Shown here in pieces: positions 16,937-24,923 of a stretch of DNA of 64,000 nt (positions are counted from its first letter, which is position 1; every line of letters begins with the position of its first letter). The DNA is from DATCLS01 sp035296625. Its GTDB lineage: Bacteria; Actinomycetota; Acidimicrobiia; Acidimicrobiales; VFJN01. The DNA is taken from assembly GCA_035296625.1 (NCBI GenBank), contig DATHAO010000049.1:44851-108850 (forward strand), given 5' to 3'. Under the pieces are notes generated by a model, which was given only the letters and a program-made list of their open reading frames with translations, was not told where the DNA came from and did not search any database. The position numbers were made by a program, and so were the translations under genes.

Positions 16937-17638
16937 ATGCCGCAACGCCCTCCGTCCGTCCGCCCGCTCGCGGGCATCGCCGCGGGGCTCGTGCTCGTGA
17001 CGCTCGACTTCCGCACGCGGGCGCTCGACCTGCTGCCCGATCCGCTCGGGTGGGCCCTCCTGGCCGTCGGCGCCGCCGAGCTGTCGCTGGTCGTGCCGGC
17101 CCGGGCGGCGGTGGCCGCCGCCGTGGCGAGTCTCGGGGACGTGGTGCTGCCGTACCGGTGGGTGCGCATCGACCCCCTCACCGGTGAGGTGGTCGACCGG
17201 CCGAGCGAGGTTTCCCTCGACTATCCCGAGCACCTGCGGTGGGACGGCCTGTCGGACCAACGGGCGCTCGTCCTCGCGGCCGCCGTGCTGCTCGGCGGGG
17301 TGGCCGTGTGGAGCCTGCTCGACGGGCTCGCCCGCCGCGCCGACCGGGCGGGCGCCGCGGCGGCGCGCCGGCGATGGCGTGTCCTGCAGGTCGTCGTCCC
17401 GGCCGTCTGGGCGCTCCCCCACCTGGTGATCGTGCTCGTGGGGGTGCTGGGGTCGGCCCGCTACGACCCGGTGTGGGACGGCCAGCTCGAACTGTTGTCC
17501 CTCGCCGGCGTCGTCGCCGTGGCCTGGCTCGTCGTCACGCTGGTCCGCGAGCGGGACGCGTCCTGGGCACTGCGCCCGGACACCGTCCGGCCGTCCCCGT
17601 GGCGCCAGCGCCGGCCCGGCGGCGCCGTCAGCGGCTGA
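16937..17638 (+). CDS. Predicted integral membrane protein
   Basis: 233 residues with four or five hydrophobic segments (about 10-28, 38-68, 112-130, 155-178, 188-205) separated by a hydrophilic loop containing a PEHLRWDGLSDQR stretch. No family is recognised with confidence. The ATG at 16937 has a strong GAGGAGG ribosome site. The gene is divergent from nitrobindin across a 119-base gap and its 3' end overlaps the convergent Nudix frame by 11 bases. Confidence 0.6.
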   Translation: MPQRPPSVRPLAGIAAGLVLVTLDFRTRALDLLPDPLGWALLAVGAAELSLVVPARAAVAAAVASLGDVVLPYRWVRIDPLTGEVVDRPSEVSLDYPEHLRWDGLSDQRALVLAAAVLLGGVAVWSLLDGLARRADRAGAAAARRRWRVLQVVVPAVWALPHLVIVLVGVLGSARYDPVWDGQLELLSLAGVVAVAWLVVTLVRERDASWALRPDTVRPSPWRQRRPGGAVSG

Positions 17639-18020
17639 CGCCCGGCCCCGGCTCGGGCCCGCGCCCCCATACCGCACCGACGGTGGCCAGCAGCTTCGCC
17701 AGAAAGCGACCGAGGTGGGGGTCGAACCGGGCGGGATCCGCCCGGCGGACCGCGTCGACGGACCACCACCGGACGGCGGCGAGCTCACGCGGGTCTGGAC
17801 GCAAGACGCGGTCCTCGTCGCCGCGGCACGCGAACCAAAGGCTGACGTCACGGTGTCGGGCACCGGTTCCCACGGTCGTCGCCTCGGTGACGAACAGCGG
17901 GCGGGGGCCGGGCGGGTCGAGGAAGCGTGGCGCGATGCCGAGCTCCTCCCGGGCCTCGCGGAGGGCTGTGGCGGCCGGGGCCTCGCCGGCGTCGACGTGG
18001 CCGCCGGCGGGCAGCCACAA
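17628..18020 (-). CDS. Nudix hydrolase, 5' end missing or non-standard start
   Basis: The Nudix box is perfect: GGHVDAGE followed, after seven residues, by REAREELGI. The protein would hydrolyse a nucleoside diphosphate linked to another group. The problem is the start. The first beta strand (SVLLVEHRKAALWLP) is encoded upstream of the only plausible initiator, a TTG at 18020, and that frame runs back without any ATG or GTG to the stop codon of the DUF1772 gene at 18072-18074. Either it starts at TTG or CTG (18047) with a shortened first strand, or the gene has lost its 5' end. Converges with the membrane-protein gene. Confidence 0.6.
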   Translation of the reverse strand: MWLPAGGHVDAGEAPAATALREAREELGIAPRFLDPPGPRPLFVTEATTVGTGARHRDVSLWFACRGDEDRVLRPDPRELAAVRWWSVDAVRRADPARFDPHLGRFLAKLLATVGAVWGRGPEPGPGVSR

Positions 18021-18071
18021 GGCCGCCTTGCGGTGCTCGACGAGCAGGACGCTTCGGCGGCCGGTGTCCGG

Positions 18072-18554
18072 TCAAGCGACGCGCTGGGCGATCGTGAACA
18101 GGGCCGCCGCGGCGATGCAGGCGACGGTCCGCACGTGGTTCCAGGCCGTCCACGCCGAGACATAGCGGTCCCAGTCCGCTGGCGCCCCGGCGGCGCCCGG
18201 GTCGACGGCGTCGAGGGCGTCGTTGCGGGGCACGTGGTACACGATCGTCAGTACGACCGCGACCAGGTAGAGGGCGCTGCCGGCCACGCGGTACCAGGCG
18301 GCGGCATCGTCCATCCCGTCGGCCAGCGACGCCACGGCGAGCGCGAGGCACGTCAGCGCGGTTCCGAACAGCGCCGCCATGAACCACGGCGTGGGCGCCG
18401 CCCGGTTCACCTCCTGCATGGCGGCGATGCCCTGCGGCTTGGGCCGGCGGGAGAGCGCCGTCATCACGAACACCGAGAAGGCGAAGAACACCCCGCCGAC
18501 CACGCCGCTGCCGACGGCCGAGACGGCCGTGAGCGGGACCAGCGATCGATCCAT
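18072..18554 (-). CDS. DUF1772 (anthrone-oxygenase-like) membrane protein
   Basis: 160 residues with four hydrophobic segments (about 8-30, 55-75, 85-103, 138-155). The head PLTAVSAVGSGVVGGVFFAFS and the middle AMQEVNRAAPTPWFM match DUF1772, a family that includes anthrone oxygenase-like proteins and many small membrane proteins of unknown function. It starts seven bases after the NmrA-family gene stop and is surely cotranscribed with it. Its stop is immediately followed, in the same frame, by the Nudix sequence without a new start codon. Confidence 0.75.
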   Translation of the reverse strand: MDRSLVPLTAVSAVGSGVVGGVFFAFSVFVMTALSRRPKPQGIAAMQEVNRAAPTPWFMAALFGTALTCLALAVASLADGMDDAAAWYRVAGSALYLVAVVLTIVYHVPRNDALDAVDPGAAGAPADWDRYVSAWTAWNHVRTVACIAAAALFTIAQRVA

Positions 18555-18561
18555 CGTCGCC

Positions 18562-19395
18562 TCAGACCGCCCACACGCCGGTGGCGGCGGTGTCGCGGGC
18601 GTAGTCCGTGAAGTCTCGGGCCTCGCGGCCCAGCGCCTCGCGCACACCGTCGGCAACCTCGGCGTTGCGCCCATCGAGGACGCGGGTGAACAGCTCGGTG
18701 AGCGGCCCGACCTCCTCGGAGGGCACGCCGTGCCCGATGGCCGCCGCCGCGTACTCGCGTGGCGTGACCGGCAGGTACACGATCTCCCGGTCGAGGACCT
18801 TCGTGAGCTCGTCGGCCACGTCACCGAACGTCAGCGACCGCGGCCCGGTCAGCTCGTAGAGCCGGCCGGCATGCCCGTCCCCGGCGAGCACGGCGACGGC
18901 CACGTCCGCGATGTCCTCGGCGTCGACGAACGGCTCGGGGACCTCGCCCGCCGGTAGCGCGATCACGCCGTCGAGCACCGGCTGGAGCAGGAAGTGCTCG
19001 CTGAAGTTCTGCGCGAGCCAACTCGCCCGCAGGATCGTCCACTCGGCGCCGCTCTGCTGCACGGCTCGCTCGCTCGCCTGCGCCTCCTCCTCGCCCCGCC
19101 CGGAGAGGAGCACGAGGCGCCGCACTCCGCTCGCCACCGCCCGGTCGGCGAACGCCCGGATCGTGTCGGCGGCGCCGGGGAACGCGAGGTCGGGGTAGTA
19201 CACGACGTACGCCGCGGTCACGTCCGCGAGGACGGGGCCCCAGGTGGCCTCGTCCTCCCAGACGAACGGGGGCGCGCCGGCCCGTGACCCGATCCGGGTC
19301 GGCACGCCGCGCCTGGCGAGCCGCTCCGCCACCCGCCGACCGGTCTTGCCGGTGCCGCCGAGGACCAACGTCGTCTGCTCTCTGGTGTCTGCCAT
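18562..19395 (-). CDS. NmrA-type NAD(P)H-binding atypical SDR
   Basis: 277 residues. The dinucleotide motif VLGGTGKTGRRVAERL is near residues 10-25 and the family-typical LVLLSGRGEEEAQASER, WTILRASWLAQNFSE and FVDAEDIADVAVAVL segments follow. These NmrA/azoreductase-like proteins bind NAD(P)H and act as reductases or redox-sensing regulators. I chose the ATG at 19395. It is divergent from an AraC-family gene, which very likely controls it and the following DUF1772 gene. Confidence 0.82.
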   Translation of the reverse strand: MADTREQTTLVLGGTGKTGRRVAERLARRGVPTRIGSRAGAPPFVWEDEATWGPVLADVTAAYVVYYPDLAFPGAADTIRAFADRAVASGVRRLVLLSGRGEEEAQASERAVQQSGAEWTILRASWLAQNFSEHFLLQPVLDGVIALPAGEVPEPFVDAEDIADVAVAVLAGDGHAGRLYELTGPRSLTFGDVADELTKVLDREIVYLPVTPREYAAAAIGHGVPSEEVGPLTELFTRVLDGRNAEVADGVREALGREARDFTDYARDTAATGVWAV

Positions 19396-19476
19396 GCCGC
19401 CAGTGAACGCTGGGCAGGTGAGATGGTCCATCGCTCAGAGGCTCGAATGCATGCGTCAGCGTCTACGTTTGGCCAG
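19396..19476. promoter_or_regulatory. Divergent promoter gap, NmrA operon / AraC gene
   Basis: 81 bases between two divergent start codons. No strong palindrome is evident; GATGGTCCATCGC near 19421-19433 is a weak dyad. The gap should contain the AraC-type binding sites by position only. Confidence 0.35.
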
Positions 19477-20418
19477 ATGGACGCGCTCGCCGGGCTGCTC
19501 GACGGCCCCCGGACCCACGGGGCGTTCCTGCTCCGCGTCGTCATGGACCCGCCGTGGTCCATCCGCATCCAGGACGAGGCACCGCTCTCCCTTATGGCCG
19601 TGGTGCGCGGCGGGGCCTGGGTCCTCCCCGACGGCGGCGAGCCGCGGGCGCTGCACCCCGGCGACATCGCGGTGGCCCGCGGCCCGGAGGCCTACACCGT
19701 GGCCGACGACCCGGCCACGGCGCCCCAGGCGATCATCGACACGGGCCAGGTCTGCACCACCGTCGACGGCGTCGACCTCGCCCAGGCCATGGACCTCGGC
19801 GTCCGCACGTGGGGCAACGATCCCGATGGGTCGACGATGATGCTGACCGGCACCTACGAGACGACCACGGCCATCGGCCAGCGCCTGCTCGGGGCGCTCC
19901 CGCCGCTGCTCGTCCTGCCCGCCGGCGCCTGGGACAACCCCCTCGTCCCGTTCCTCGCCGGCGAGATCGTCAAGGAGCAACCCGGTCAGGAGGTCGTGCT
20001 CGACCGCCTGCTCGACCTGCTCGTCGTCGCCGCCGTGCGGGCCTGGTTCGCCCGGCCGGAGGCCGACGCGCCCGCCTGGTACCGGGCCCACACCGATCCG
20101 GTCGTCGGCCGGGCCCTGCGCATGCTGCAGAACGCCCCCGCCCACCCGTGGACCGTCGCGGAGCTGGCCGCCGAGACCGGCCTCTCGCGGGCCGCGCTGG
20201 CCCGGCGCTTCACCGAGCTCGTCGGCGAGCCGCCGATGACGTTCCTCACAGGATGGCGCCTGGCGCTCGCCGCCGACCTGCTCCGCGAGCCCGACGCGAC
20301 CGTCGGCGCGGTCGCCCGCGAGGTGGGCTACGGCAGTCCGTTCGCCCTCAGCACCGCGTTCAAGCGCGTGCACGGCGTCAGCCCCCACCAACACCGGCGA
20401 CGGGCGCTGCAGGGGTGA
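19477..20418 (+). CDS. AraC family regulator with N-terminal cupin
   Basis: 313 residues. Residues 1-175 form a cupin-type sensor (PWSIRIQDEAPLSLMAVVRGGAWV; HPGDIAVARG), as in the AraC_binding_2/cupin_6 group; residues about 215-310 hold two helix-turn-helix motifs, WTVAELAAETGLSRAALARRF and VGAVAREVGYGSPFALSTAFKR. Such regulators often control a divergent oxidoreductase gene; here that is the NmrA-DUF1772 pair. The ATG at 19477 is preferred because the upstream in-frame start codons precede unconserved sequence. Confidence 0.85.
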   Translation: MDALAGLLDGPRTHGAFLLRVVMDPPWSIRIQDEAPLSLMAVVRGGAWVLPDGGEPRALHPGDIAVARGPEAYTVADDPATAPQAIIDTGQVCTTVDGVDLAQAMDLGVRTWGNDPDGSTMMLTGTYETTTAIGQRLLGALPPLLVLPAGAWDNPLVPFLAGEIVKEQPGQEVVLDRLLDLLVVAAVRAWFARPEADAPAWYRAHTDPVVGRALRMLQNAPAHPWTVAELAAETGLSRAALARRFTELVGEPPMTFLTGWRLALAADLLREPDATVGAVAREVGYGSPFALSTAFKRVHGVSPHQHRRRALQG

Positions 20419-20492
20419 CGCGGCGCTTTCAGTCGGCCAGGTCGCGGGTCGGCGTGGATCCAGGCCCTTCCTGCAGGCACGTCCGGTGGAAG

Positions 20493-20509
20493 GCCCCCGG
20501 TGCGGGGGC
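20493..20509. terminator. GC hairpin between convergent genes
   Basis: GCCCCC (20493-20498) and GGGGGC (20504-20509) with a 5-base loop, eight bases past the DinB-family stop and 75 bases past the AraC stop. Likely bidirectional terminator. Confidence 0.5.
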
Positions 20510-20516
20510 GGCGGGC

Positions 20517-21023
20517 TCAGGCGCCCAGCAGGCCGCGCACGTAGCGCGCCTGGCCGGCGTGCTGCAGGCTGTCCTCCGCGACGCTGACCAGGCGCACGCC
20601 GAGCGTGACGGGCGGATGCCACCCCCGGTCGACGATGCGGTCGAGGTCGTCGGACGACAGCCCGCCCAGCATCGCGAGCGTGCGGGCGCCCACGGAGTCG
20701 AGGTGGTCGAGCAGCACCTGCGGGGACTCGGGCCGGACGGTGAGCACGTCCTCGGTCGAGTGGCCGTAGCCGGTGTTCGACGGGTCGGCGTCGAGGCCGA
20801 ACCGGGGCGCCCAGTCGCCCGTCACCCAGAGCTGGTCGGCCCCGAGCAGCTCGGCGACGTGGCTGTCCTGCACGCGGGCGATGTGCCAGACGAGCCAGGC
20901 GATCGTGTTGGCGCCTGGGGCGGGAGCCTCGGTGAGCCGGCCGACGTCGAGTTCGTCGACGGCGTCCCGGGCGACCTCGGGGATGCGGCCGTAGAGGTCG
21001 ATGAGCAGGGAGGAGACGTCCAC
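20517..21023 (-). CDS. DinB/DUF664-type metal-binding protein
   Basis: 168 residues from a GTG. The DinB four-helix-bundle pattern is visible: a first-helix segment VSSLLIDLYGRIPE, the histidine in IAWLVWHIARVQDSH (near 45-55), and the C-terminal histidine in EDSLQHAGQARYVRGLL near 155. DinB-superfamily proteins include mycothiol- and bacillithiol-dependent transferases and are metal-dependent. A thiol S-transferase role is likely from family knowledge; the substrate is unknown. The start is uncertain because open frame continues upstream. Confidence 0.75.
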   Translation of the reverse strand: MDVSSLLIDLYGRIPEVARDAVDELDVGRLTEAPAPGANTIAWLVWHIARVQDSHVAELLGADQLWVTGDWAPRFGLDADPSNTGYGHSTEDVLTVRPESPQVLLDHLDSVGARTLAMLGGLSSDDLDRIVDRGWHPPVTLGVRLVSVAEDSLQHAGQARYVRGLLGA

Positions 21024-21189
21024 GACCGCGAGTCCACCACACGCCCGGGCCGGGCCGGCCACGTCGGCCTGTACCGCCGGCACGTAGGCTCTCGAGGACA
21101 TCATCGGGAACCGGGCCCCCGGGGCGGGGCGCCGCCGACGCCATGTCCTCGCCCGATGGGCCGTCCCGCGAGGCTCGGCACCGAGCACC

Positions 21190-21639
21190 CTAGGCGAGGC
21201 CGACCGAGCCCCCGGTGCCGGTCGCCGTGAGCCGTCGCAGCGCGTCCCCGACCTGTCGAACCTCGTCGCCCGTGAGCTGGGCATCGATGTGTTCGTTGAT
21301 GACCGAGAAGGCGGTGTCGACGGACCCGAGCGCGGCTGCTCCGCTCTCGGTGAGGACCAACGCCCGAGCACGCCCGTCGCCCGGGTCGACGGTGCGGTCG
21401 ACGAGTCCAGCGGCGATCAGGCGCCGCACGAGGGTCGTGATCGACGGTTCGGCCTGTCGCAGCGTCCTTGCGAGCGCTCGCTGGGAGATACCCGGCCGTT
21501 CGTGGATCACGGCCAGCGCTGCTGCCTGAGCCGTGGTGATGCCCGCCTGATCGATGCAGTGCCGGTCGGCCTCGGTCCGGAGTCGCGCCGCGGCGACCTG
21601 GAGGTGGAAGTACAGACGCTCATCGCGTGCCGCGGGCAT
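21190..21639 (-). CDS. MarR family transcriptional regulator
   Basis: 149 residues. A winged-helix domain runs from about residue 35 to 105: ITTAQAAALAVIHERPGISQ, then the recognition helix region ALARTLRQAEPSITTLVRRL and the wing VDPGDGRARALVLTESG. It is divergent from an amidohydrolase gene, and a perfect 7-bp inverted repeat sits in the 38-base gap between the two ATG codons. By family habit it would repress both genes and be released by a small aromatic or phenolic ligand. Confidence 0.85.
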   Translation of the reverse strand: MPAARDERLYFHLQVAAARLRTEADRHCIDQAGITTAQAAALAVIHERPGISQRALARTLRQAEPSITTLVRRLIAAGLVDRTVDPGDGRARALVLTESGAAALGSVDTAFSVINEHIDAQLTGDEVRQVGDALRRLTATGTGGSVGLA

Positions 21640-21649
21640 GCCTGGATAT

Positions 21650-21667
21650 TACTTAGCATCCTAAGTA
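21650..21667. promoter_or_regulatory. Probable MarR operator
   Basis: TACTTAG (21650-21656), spacer CATC, CTAAGTA (21661-21667): perfect arms, AT-rich against a GC-rich background, and placed in the middle of the divergent gap between MarR (start 21639) and amidohydrolase (start 21678). Size and symmetry fit MarR-family sites. Only 10 bases separate it from each start, so binding would block both. Confidence 0.7.
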
Positions 21668-21677
21668 CTGTGCACGG

Positions 21678-22502
21678 ATGATCATCGACGTGTGGGCGCA
21701 GCAGCCGAATCCGACGTTCGCCGCGCAGCCGTGGCTGGACACACTCCTGGCCTGGACAGGCCAGGAGCGCACTGGTGTGGTCGACGCGGAGGCGACCGTC
21801 GCGGCGATGGATGCCGGCGGCGTGGACGTCGCCCTGATGAGCGCCTGGTGCGGACCGGCCGGGGAGTTGATCGGCAACGACGAGGTCGCGGAGCTGGTAG
21901 GGCGGTACCCGGATCGCTTCCGCGGGGTCGGCACGGCGGACATCCGGTCGCCGGCGGCTGCGTGCCGGGAGAGCCGGCGTTGCGTCGACGATCTCGGGTT
22001 CGTGGCGATTCGCGTGGTGCCCTGGCTGTGGAACCTGCCGCCGAACGACCGCAGGTACTACCCGCTGTACGCGACGTGCGTCGAGCTCGGTGTGCCGCTG
22101 TGCACGCAGATCGGCCACACCGGCCCCCTCTGCCCCTCGGAACCGGGGCGACCGATCCCGTACCTCGACGACGTGCTGTTGGAGTTCCCGGAGCTGGTCG
22201 TGGTGGGCGGCCACGTCGGTTACCCGTGGATCGACGAGGTCCTCTCCCTGGCGACCAAGTACCCCAACTTCTACGTCGACACGTCGGCGTACGTGGTGCA
22301 TCGGCTTCCCGCCCCCCTGGTGGAGTACATGCGGGGACGAGGACGCACCCGTGTCCTGTTCGGCACGAACTGGCCGATGCTCAGTGCGCGGCGAGCACTC
22401 GCCCGTCTCGGCGACCTCGGGCTCGACGACGAGGCAAGGGAGTTCTACCTCTCCGGGAACGCTCGCCGAGTCTTCGCTCTCGATGGAGCGAGGGCCGGCT
22501 GA
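21678..22502 (+). CDS. Amidohydrolase family protein (PF04909, short type)
   Basis: 274 residues. It follows the amidohydrolase_2 layout: N-terminal MIIDVWAQ replaces the usual DxHxH metal motif, a YYPLYATCVELGVPL segment near 117, GHVGYPW near 178 with a metal-site His, and LFGTNWPM with a terminal Asn in place of the more common Asp near 225. Relatives are metal-dependent decarboxylases or hydrolases of aromatic acids. Several canonical metal ligands appear substituted, so catalytic status is uncertain. It resembles the gene at 43320 (shared YYPxYATCxELG block). Under the divergent MarR regulator. Confidence 0.75.
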   Translation: MIIDVWAQQPNPTFAAQPWLDTLLAWTGQERTGVVDAEATVAAMDAGGVDVALMSAWCGPAGELIGNDEVAELVGRYPDRFRGVGTADIRSPAAACRESRRCVDDLGFVAIRVVPWLWNLPPNDRRYYPLYATCVELGVPLCTQIGHTGPLCPSEPGRPIPYLDDVLLEFPELVVVGGHVGYPWIDEVLSLATKYPNFYVDTSAYVVHRLPAPLVEYMRGRGRTRVLFGTNWPMLSARRALARLGDLGLDDEAREFYLSGNARRVFALDGARAG

Positions 22503-22550
22503 GGACGCCGCGGAGGCCCGCAAGGGCGTGTCCACGGCGTGTCGGCGGCT

Positions 22551-22596
22551 TCTGGCAGCGCTCGATCGCGAGGGGCGAAGCGATAGCTGCCAGAAC
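22551..22596. terminator. Large perfect stem-loop between convergent genes
   Basis: TTCTGGCAGC (22551-22560) and GCTGCCAGAA (22587-22596) make a perfect 10-bp stem; the 26-base loop holds a smaller hairpin (CTCG-ATCG-CGAG, 22562-22573). It lies in the 134-base gap between the convergent amidohydrolase and VOC genes and is probably a bidirectional terminator. Confidence 0.55.
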
Positions 22597-22636
22597 GGCG
22601 GGGATCACTCGGCGGCCTGGCTGCCCACGATGGGTG

Positions 22637-23017
22637 TCAGCTACGGCCGGTGTCGATGACGCAGAAGCGGTTGCCCTCGGTGTCGGCCAGGACCACGAAG
22701 TCGGGGTCTTCCGGGTACATGTCCCAGTCGACTCGATCAGCGCCGAGTGAGACGAGGCGCTGGACCTCGGCGGACTGGTCGGCGGCGTCACCCGCGTAGA
22801 GGTCCAGGTGGACCCGCGGATGCTCTTGAACCGGGGTCTCACTGCGACCCAACGCCACCCGCGTGCCGGCACCGCCGTCGGCCGGGACGAGGACCACCCA
22901 GTCGTCGTCCACGGCGCCGTCGCGGGGCACGTAGCCCAACGCACGGCTCCAGAACGCAGCGGCGCGCCGCACCTCCGCGGCGCCCATGACGACGGTTCCC
23001 ACGCTCAGCATGCGCAC
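22637..23017 (-). CDS. VOC family (glyoxalase-like) protein
   Basis: 126 residues with the two beta-alpha-beta-beta-beta modules of the vicinal-oxygen-chelate fold: GTVVMGAAEVRRAAAFWSRALGY at the start and HLDLYAGDAADQSAEVQRLVSLGA then VVLADTEGNRFCVIDT at the end. Members are metal-dependent lyases, dioxygenases or resistance proteins; this short form is common and unassigned. Transcribed convergently with the amidohydrolase. Confidence 0.8.
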   Translation of the reverse strand: MRMLSVGTVVMGAAEVRRAAAFWSRALGYVPRDGAVDDDWVVLVPADGGAGTRVALGRSETPVQEHPRVHLDLYAGDAADQSAEVQRLVSLGADRVDWDMYPEDPDFVVLADTEGNRFCVIDTGRS

Positions 23018-23068
23018 GAGTCTCTCAAGCGCCTGCCGGCCGTGAGCACGCGGTCTCGGTCCGTGGGG

Positions 23069-23515
23069 TCACGTCGACCGCACCGTTTCCTCCGCCACGT
23101 TTTGGCGGAGCTGAGCGAGATGGCGCTCGATGGAGGCGACGTCGTGCTCCGTCATACCAGCGCGTAGCTGGCGGTCGAACGCGACGGCGGCGGCGCGCAG
23201 CCGGTGGAAGAGCGCATCGCCGCGATCGGTCAGCTCCACCAGGTGGACGCGGCGGTTGGCCGGGTCGCGGCGCCGGGTGACCAGCCCGCCGGCCTCCATC
23301 GCGTTGAGGTGATGGGTCAGGGTCGCACCCCGGATGCCAACCGCCTCGGCCAGCTCGCGCTGGTTGCCGAGCTGTTGGGACTTGAGGGAGATGAGCACCA
23401 GCCACACCGGCGTCGAGCCGCCGGCTGCGGCCAAAGCGGCCTCGAAAGAGCGCGAAACCGTACGTGCCGTGCGGGCGAGGTTGAGCCCGAGCGGGAGCCC
23501 CGCCGGCGGCGGCAT
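23069..23515 (-). CDS. MarR family transcriptional regulator
   Basis: 148 residues. The winged helix runs from about 40 to 108 (PVWLVLISLKSQQLGNQRELAEAVGIRGATLTHHLNAMEAGGLV; wing RRRDPANRRVHLVELT). It is divergent from an SDR gene across a 107-base gap containing two 10-bp palindromes that share TAGACGTC, so it most likely represses the SDR/NTF2-like operon and itself. Confidence 0.87.
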   Translation of the reverse strand: MPPPAGLPLGLNLARTARTVSRSFEAALAAAGGSTPVWLVLISLKSQQLGNQRELAEAVGIRGATLTHHLNAMEAGGLVTRRRDPANRRVHLVELTDRGDALFHRLRAAAVAFDRQLRAGMTEHDVASIERHLAQLRQNVAEETVRST

Positions 23516-23530
23516 GTGGCGAGGCTAGCA

Positions 23531-23540
23531 CGTCTAGACG
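23531..23540. promoter_or_regulatory. Palindrome 1 of MarR/SDR promoter
   Basis: CGTCTAGACG is a perfect 10-bp palindrome 16 bases upstream of the MarR start. With the following TC it shares TAGACGTC with palindrome 2, so both are likely sites for the same regulator. Confidence 0.6.
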
Positions 23541-23564
23541 TCGAAGTGTTTGTCATCTAACGAT

Positions 23565-23574
23565 TAGACGTCTA
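23565..23574. promoter_or_regulatory. Palindrome 2 of MarR/SDR promoter
   Basis: TAGACGTCTA is a perfect 10-bp palindrome within an AT-rich stretch (ATCTAACGATTAGACGTCTA) that probably carries the SDR promoter; the SDR ATG is 49 bases further. Centre-to-centre distance from palindrome 1 is 34 bases, about three helical turns. Confidence 0.6.
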
Positions 23575-23622
23575 TCGTAAGCTCACTGCACGGACCCGAG
23601 ACGCCTCACCAGGGAGCGCCCG

Positions 23623-24483
23623 ATGAGCCTCACGGAACCCGCACCACTCGCTGGCAAGGTCGCCCTCGTCGCCGGTGCCAGTCGCGGCATCGGGGCGGCA
23701 ACCGCCCACGCTTTCGCCGACGCCGGCGCCGCCGTCGTCGCCGCCGCCCGTGACGCTCAGGCGCTCGACGATGTCGTGGGCGGCATCCGGGACCGCGGGG
23801 GTCGAGCGACCGCCGTGCCCGCCGATGTCGGCGACGCCGCCTCGATGGAACACCTCGTACAGCAGGCGCTCGACCGGTTCGGTCGCCTCGATGCGGCGTT
23901 CAACAACGCCACCGACGGCCCGCTACCGGCCCCGCTGGCCGACATCGGGGTCGGCGACTTCGACCGAGGCATCCGCACGAACGTCCGCGGCACGTTCCTC
24001 GGCATGAAGTACCAGATCACCGCCATGCTCCGGACCGGTGGCGGTTCGATCGTCAACATGGCCTCGATCGCCGGCGTGCGGGGCACGGCCAACCTGGCCG
24101 CCTATGTCGCCGGCAAGGCCGCGATCATCGGCCTGACCGAGGTGGCGGCTTTGGACTACGCCGACCGTGGCATCCGTGTGAACGTCGTCGCCCCGGGACC
24201 GATCCTCACCCACCACCTGGAGGCGGCCGGCGATACCGCACAGCGGCTCGCCGCGCAGTCGACGCCCATGCGGCGCATCGGCCGGGCCGCGGAGGTCGCC
24301 GCCGCTGTCCTGTGGCTGTGCTCCGATCAGGCGGCGTTCATCACCGGGGTGACGCTGCCGATCGACGGCGGCCAGCTCGCCGGCGACAAGCCCCGGCAGA
24401 TGTACCGCCCGGGAGAGCCCATGGTGGCCGAGAGCCCTGATGCTGCCGCGAGGCCCGATCCCGACCCGTCGACGACCAGGTAA
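23623..24483 (+). CDS. Short-chain dehydrogenase/reductase
   Basis: 286 residues. Classical SDR: cofactor motif GASRGIGAATA near residue 18, NNAT in place of NNAG near 90, catalytic Ser in VNMASIAG near 144 and YVAGK (Tyr near 157, Lys 161), then APGPIL. The C-terminal 30 residues extend past the usual end (after DGGQLAGD). Substrate unknown. It is divergent from MarR and leads a two-gene operon with the NTF2-like gene 28 bases downstream. Confidence 0.88.
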   Translation: MSLTEPAPLAGKVALVAGASRGIGAATAHAFADAGAAVVAAARDAQALDDVVGGIRDRGGRATAVPADVGDAASMEHLVQQALDRFGRLDAAFNNATDGPLPAPLADIGVGDFDRGIRTNVRGTFLGMKYQITAMLRTGGGSIVNMASIAGVRGTANLAAYVAGKAAIIGLTEVAALDYADRGIRVNVVAPGPILTHHLEAAGDTAQRLAAQSTPMRRIGRAAEVAAAVLWLCSDQAAFITGVTLPIDGGQLAGDKPRQMYRPGEPMVAESPDAAARPDPDPSTTR

Positions 24484-24511
24484 GGACGACAAGGGAAGGA
24501 AGGAACCACCC

Positions 24512-24919
24512 ATGCCCAGTCCCTCCGAGGAGAAGATCCAGGAGCTCGGCCGTCGCTGGGTCGACGCCGAGACCAGTGCGGACGTCCCTGCCCTCGACGC
24601 GCTGACCACCGACGACTTCACCCTCGTCGGCCCCGTCGGGTTCGTGCTCGACAAGCAGCAGTGGCTCGACCGCTACCGCACCGGCGGGTTCGCCACGCAC
24701 GCGCTCACCTGGGACGACGTTCACGTGCGCGACTACGGCGACGCCGCCGTGGCCATCGGTTCCCACACCCAGGAGGCGAGCTACCAGGGCCAGCCCGCCG
24801 ACGGCCAGTTCCGGGCCACGCACATCATGGTCCGCCACGAGGATGGGTGGATGCTGGCCGGCATGCACCTCAGCCCCGTCGGCGGCCCACCGCCGTTCAC
24901 GCGGCCCGACCAGTCGTGA
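24512..24919 (+). CDS. NTF2-like / DUF4440-type protein
   Basis: 135 residues with the cone-shaped NTF2 fold pattern: helix ELGRRWVDAETSADVPALDALTTDDF, FVLDKQQWLDRYRTGGF, then strands ending in THIMVRHEDGWMLAGMHLSP. Members are often polyketide-cyclase-like, steroid-isomerase-like or ligand-binding. The ATG at 24512 follows a strong AAGGAAGGA ribosome site. Cotranscribed with the SDR and ended by a strong hairpin. Confidence 0.8.
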   Translation: MPSPSEEKIQELGRRWVDAETSADVPALDALTTDDFTLVGPVGFVLDKQQWLDRYRTGGFATHALTWDDVHVRDYGDAAVAIGSHTQEASYQGQPADGQFRATHIMVRHEDGWMLAGMHLSPVGGPPPFTRPDQS

Positions 24920-24923
24920 GCGT

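Noticed and set aside
13958..18163. A 1401-codon open frame on the minus strand
   Set aside because: It runs antisense to a clear CoA ligase and diguanylate cyclase and is Arg/Pro/Ala-rich without motifs; it arises from the high third-position GC of the true genes.
22551..22596. The long stem-loop as an insertion-sequence end or an integron-type attachment site
   Set aside because: No transposase or integrase remnant and no flanking duplication; it lies in a convergent gap where a terminator is expected.
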